A DNA stretch of 17,466 bases from contig JAVLBT010000056.1 in the NCBI GenBank assembly GCA_031580945.1, forward strand, positions 1 through 17,466, in the 5' to 3' direction. The notes beneath the pieces are model-generated. The model was not told where the DNA came from, searched no databases, and worked only from the letters and a program-made list of their open reading frames with translations. Shown one piece after another: positions 15,118-17,466 of the stretch (its first letter is position 1; every line of letters starts with the position of its first letter). A program made the position numbers and the translations under genes. The DNA comes from Gracilimonas sp031580945. GTDB taxonomy: Bacteria > Bacteroidota > Rhodothermia > Balneolales > Balneolaceae.

Positions 15118-16332
15118 TTAAATCTGTGAAGCAATAAGCATTTCGATCTCCCGAAAATTCATATCGAACATTTTAGCCAGGGATTTTTTAGTGATATGCT
15201 TTTTATAGGAATAGGTGCCGTTTCTAAGGGCTACATTTTCCCAGAGGCATTCTTTTACTCCTCCTGCATCCCCAATGGCCAGAATATAGGGTACTAACAC
15301 GTTGTTCAGGGCATAAGTAGCAGTTCTGGGGACATTTGCCGGTATATTTGGCACACAATGATGAATAACATCATGTTCAGAATAAACCGGATTAGAATGA
15401 GTGGTTGGTTTACTGGTAGCAACACACCCTCCCTGATCAATCACGGTATCAACAACAACGCTGCCGGGTTTCATGTTGATGATCATTTCTTCGGTAACCC
15501 AGCATGGAGATCGTTCACCTTCGGCCATAGCTGCCCCAATGATGATATCTGCAAATCGTAATGCTGAATTTAAATATTGATGATTAGCAACCGCAGTAAT
15601 AATCCGTCGGTCTAATGCATTTTCAAGTCGGCGAAGGGCAGTCAGGTCTGTATCCATAACAAAAACCTGAGCACCGTAACCAAGAGCGGTACGTGCGGCG
15701 TATTCACCTGTGATACCAGCTCCCAAAATAACTACAGTAGCAGGAGGGACCCCGGAAATACCACCCAACATGATACCTTGCCCACCACTCATGCTTTCCA
15801 AATAGTGAGCAGCGATCTGCACCGACATCGATCCCGTAATTTCATGCATCATTCGTACGATCGGAAATTCTTTATCTTCACCCCGAATGAATTCATAACC
15901 AATACCGGTTGTCGATTTATCTATCAGGGTTTGCAGATATTTTTGGGTTTGACTTCCCATATGAAGAGCTGATATTAATGCCTGATCTTCTTCTAAATAA
16001 TCAAATTCTTCTTCTACAAGAGGAGCGATCTTAAGGATCAATTCTGATTTTGAATACACCTCACCGGCACTGTAGGCCATTTCAGCACCTGCATCAGCAT
16101 ATTCATGATCGGAAAAGTTAGCAGCTTCTCCGGCTCCCTGTTCAATAAAGATCTCATGTCCATTAGCTTTTAAAATGGAAACTCCGCCCGGCGTCAGAGA
16201 AACGCGTCGCTCATCATTTGAGATCTCTTTTGGCAACCCAATTTTCAACGAAACTTTACTTTTAGAACGTATTAAATGCTTTTCCAGCGTTTTTAATCCT
16301 ATTTGTTCCGTATCTAATGGTTTAATGTCCAT
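15118..16332 (-). CDS. ald: Alanine dehydrogenase (NAD+-dependent)
   Basis: A 404-residue enzyme of the alanine dehydrogenase/PNT family that interconverts L-alanine with pyruvate, ammonia and NADH. The N-terminal catalytic domain begins at about residue 30 (KIGLPKEISNDERRVSLTPG, with Arg43 for substrate binding). Lys101 in ILKIAPL and His124 in SALHMGS are the expected pyruvate-binding and catalytic residues. The Rossmann domain has ILGAGITGEYAA (202-213, GxGxxG), and DQGG (299-302) holds the catalytic aspartate. The first 29 residues extend beyond the usual 370-residue form; such extensions are common in Bacteroidota homologues. Residues 327-337 (VPNIPANVPRT) and the single Ald fold argue against the proton-pumping transhydrogenase alpha subunit. 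It is followed after 22 nt by a small membrane protein gene. Confidence 0.94.
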   Translation of the reverse strand: MDIKPLDTEQIGLKTLEKHLIRSKSKVSLKIGLPKEISNDERRVSLTPGGVSILKANGHEIFIEQGAGEAANFSDHEYADAGAEMAYSAGEVYSKSELILKIAPLVEEEFDYLEEDQALISALHMGSQTQKYLQTLIDKSTTGIGYEFIRGEDKEFPIVRMMHEITGSMSVQIAAHYLESMSGGQGIMLGGISGVPPATVVILGAGITGEYAARTALGYGAQVFVMDTDLTALRRLENALDRRIITAVANHQYLNSALRFADIIIGAAMAEGERSPCWVTEEMIINMKPGSVVVDTVIDQGGCVATSKPTTHSNPVYSEHDVIHHCVPNIPANVPRTATYALNNVLVPYILAIGDAGGVKECLWENVALRNGTYSYKKHITKKSLAKMFDMNFREIEMLIASQI

Positions 16333-16524
16333 GTGCGGTGGCTTTAAAATGGTATGGTATATTTAAGATAGCAATTTTTGTGGGACGAAATGATATAGTG
16401 GCATTTTGAAGATTTAAAAAAGTGATTTGCCCTTGGCGTTAAATGAAAATTTTAAACCAATGAGGGCATTTTTTCACAAAAAATTCAGGGACTTCAAACC
16501 ATATATTATCACAACATGCCTTTT

Positions 16525-17466
16525 TCACTCCCCGATAATGTCACGAAAAGAGGCTTCATCTAATATTTTAATACCTAACTTTTGAGCTTTATCCAGCTTA
16601 CTGCCAGCCGATTCTCCAGCCAAAACATAATCTGTATTTCCACTAACGGATGAAGCAGTTTTACCGCCATGCTTTTCGATGAGTTCGGCCGCTTCCTTTC
16701 GGGTATAAGTAGGCAGGGAACCTGTTAAAACAAATTTTTTCCCTTCAAAGATATTAGAAGCCTGTTCTTCCTCTTCTCTTTCATACTGAAGGCCATGTTC
16801 ACCTAATTTTTCAACAATAAGCCTATTCTTGTGGTTACCAAAAAACTCAACCACTGATTCAGCAATTCTTGGCCCTATAGAATCAACAGCTTCTAATTCT
16901 TCTTTTGTGACGGCTTGCAGTTTACCCATAGAGCCAAACGCTTTTGCAAGATCTTTTGCTACGGTTTTACCAACGAACCGAATCCCGAGGGCATAAATGA
17001 CCCGCTCAAAGGGTTGGTCTTTACTTTTTTGAATGGCATCTATCAAATTTTGAGCACTTTTTTCAGCCATTCGCTCCAGCTCTATGACCTGATCTTTTTC
17101 GATCTCGTAAAGGTCGGCATAGGTTGATATTAAATCTGCAGAAACAAGTTGATCTACAACTGATTCCCCTAATCCTTCAATGTCCATGGCATCCCGGGAA
17201 GCAAAATGTTCGATCCGAATTCGAACCTGAGGGGGGCAAGTAGGGTTGACACATCGCCATGCTACTTCATCCTCGTATTTGATAAGCTTTGAATTACAGG
17301 CTGGGCAATAATCCGGAAATTTAAAAGCTTCATTACGATCTTTGCGTTTTGGGTTCACTACACTAATTACTTGTGGAATGATCTCTCCTGCTTTTTCCAC
17401 AACTACGGTGTCACCAATGCGGATATCTTTACGTTGTATTTCATCTTCGTTATGGAGAGAAGCTCG
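16525..17466 (-). CDS. ligA: NAD+-dependent DNA ligase LigA, C-terminal part (runs off window)
   Basis: The frame continues to the window edge beyond the GTG at 17400, which is an internal valine: the first visible residues, RASLHNEDEIQRKDIRIGDT, are the conserved OB-fold segment of LigA. Thus 313 C-terminal residues are present, and the adenylation domain with the catalytic lysine lies outside. Visible domains: end of the OB fold (1-45), zinc finger with Cys54, Cys57, Cys72 and Cys77 (CPAC...CVNPTC), helix-hairpin-helix repeats (about 85-205, GIRFVGKTVAKDLAKAFG and VDSIGPRIAESV), and the BRCT domain (about 238-313, GKKFVLTGSLPTYTRKEA...). LigA seals nicks in replication and repair. It is the general ligase and not the missing ATP-dependent partner of the helicase/PdeM cluster. 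The 192-nt spacer to ald shows no strong terminator. Confidence 0.96.
   Translation of the reverse strand, partial: RASLHNEDEIQRKDIRIGDTVVVEKAGEIIPQVISVVNPKRKDRNEAFKFPDYCPACNSKLIKYEDEVAWRCVNPTCPPQVRIRIEHFASRDAMDIEGLGESVVDQLVSADLISTYADLYEIEKDQVIELERMAEKSAQNLIDAIQKSKDQPFERVIYALGIRFVGKTVAKDLAKAFGSMGKLQAVTKEELEAVDSIGPRIAESVVEFFGNHKNRLIVEKLGEHGLQYEREEEEQASNIFEGKKFVLTGSLPTYTRKEAAELIEKHGGKTASSVSGNTDYVLAGESAGSKLDKAQKLGIKILDEASFRDIIGE

Noticed and set aside
17398..17400. GTG at 17400 as the start of a short separate protein
   Set aside because: The frame continues without stop to the window edge with conserved LigA sequence, so this is an internal valine of a truncated gene.

Overview
The window looks like a chromosomal segment of a Bacteroidota or Balneolota bacterium (Balneola/Gracilimonas-like is my best guess). 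The reasons are AT-rich spacers, an almost complete lack of Shine-Dalgarno sequences before start codons, frequent TTG/GTG starts, several lipoprotein signal peptides, a TlpA-type thioredoxin lipoprotein, a ligase-associated helicase/phosphoesterase pair and an alanine dehydrogenase of the type found in these phyla. This placement rests on gene content and style, not on any search.

Layout. 1-255: start of an HD-domain phosphohydrolase (minus strand, cut by the window edge). 256-570: non-coding, with three 32-nt palindromes, two of them near-identical copies. 571-3167: two coupled lipoprotein genes (minus), a thioredoxin-fold protein and a family-3 glycoside hydrolase, joined by a TAATG overlap. 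3220-8528: the most interesting part, made of a single-pass membrane TPR protein with an anti-sigma-like N-terminus (plus), a convergent 1037-residue TPR-CHAT protease with a C-terminal membrane anchor (minus), a 61-residue acidic lipoprotein upstream of it (minus) and a sigma-70/ECF-type sigma factor (plus). 8530-12272: a small membrane protein, the ligase-associated phosphoesterase PdeM and the ligase-associated DEXH helicase, a tight minus-strand cluster. 12273-12672: non-coding. 12673-14571: acetyl-CoA synthetase (plus). 14686-14725: bidirectional terminator. 14727-16332: alanine dehydrogenase followed by a small membrane protein (minus). 16525-17466: the C-terminal 313 residues of NAD+-dependent DNA ligase LigA (minus, cut by the window edge).

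Candidate system. A 30-nt motif, TGTAACA-N15-ACTCTTRT, occurs three times and in a weaker fourth copy, and I found it only in the two spacers that flank the CHAT region. It points toward the anti-sigma-like gene (3301-3330, weak copy 3220-3249) and toward the lipoprotein/CHAT gene pair (7662-7691 and 7742-7771). In both spacers the copies lie 80-81 nt apart. This has the form of an ECF promoter (-35 with a GTAAC core). I propose that the sigma factor at 7956-8528 recognises it, that the TPR membrane protein at 3464-4219 is its anti-sigma factor or sensor, and that the TPR-CHAT protease acts on one of the neighbouring proteins: a membrane-associated protease/sigma circuit. Type III-E CRISPR systems also connect a TPR-CHAT protease to a sigma factor, through Csx30, but no CRISPR array or cas gene is present here. 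The wiring is inference; the motif, the gene order and the domain architectures are visible in the sequence.
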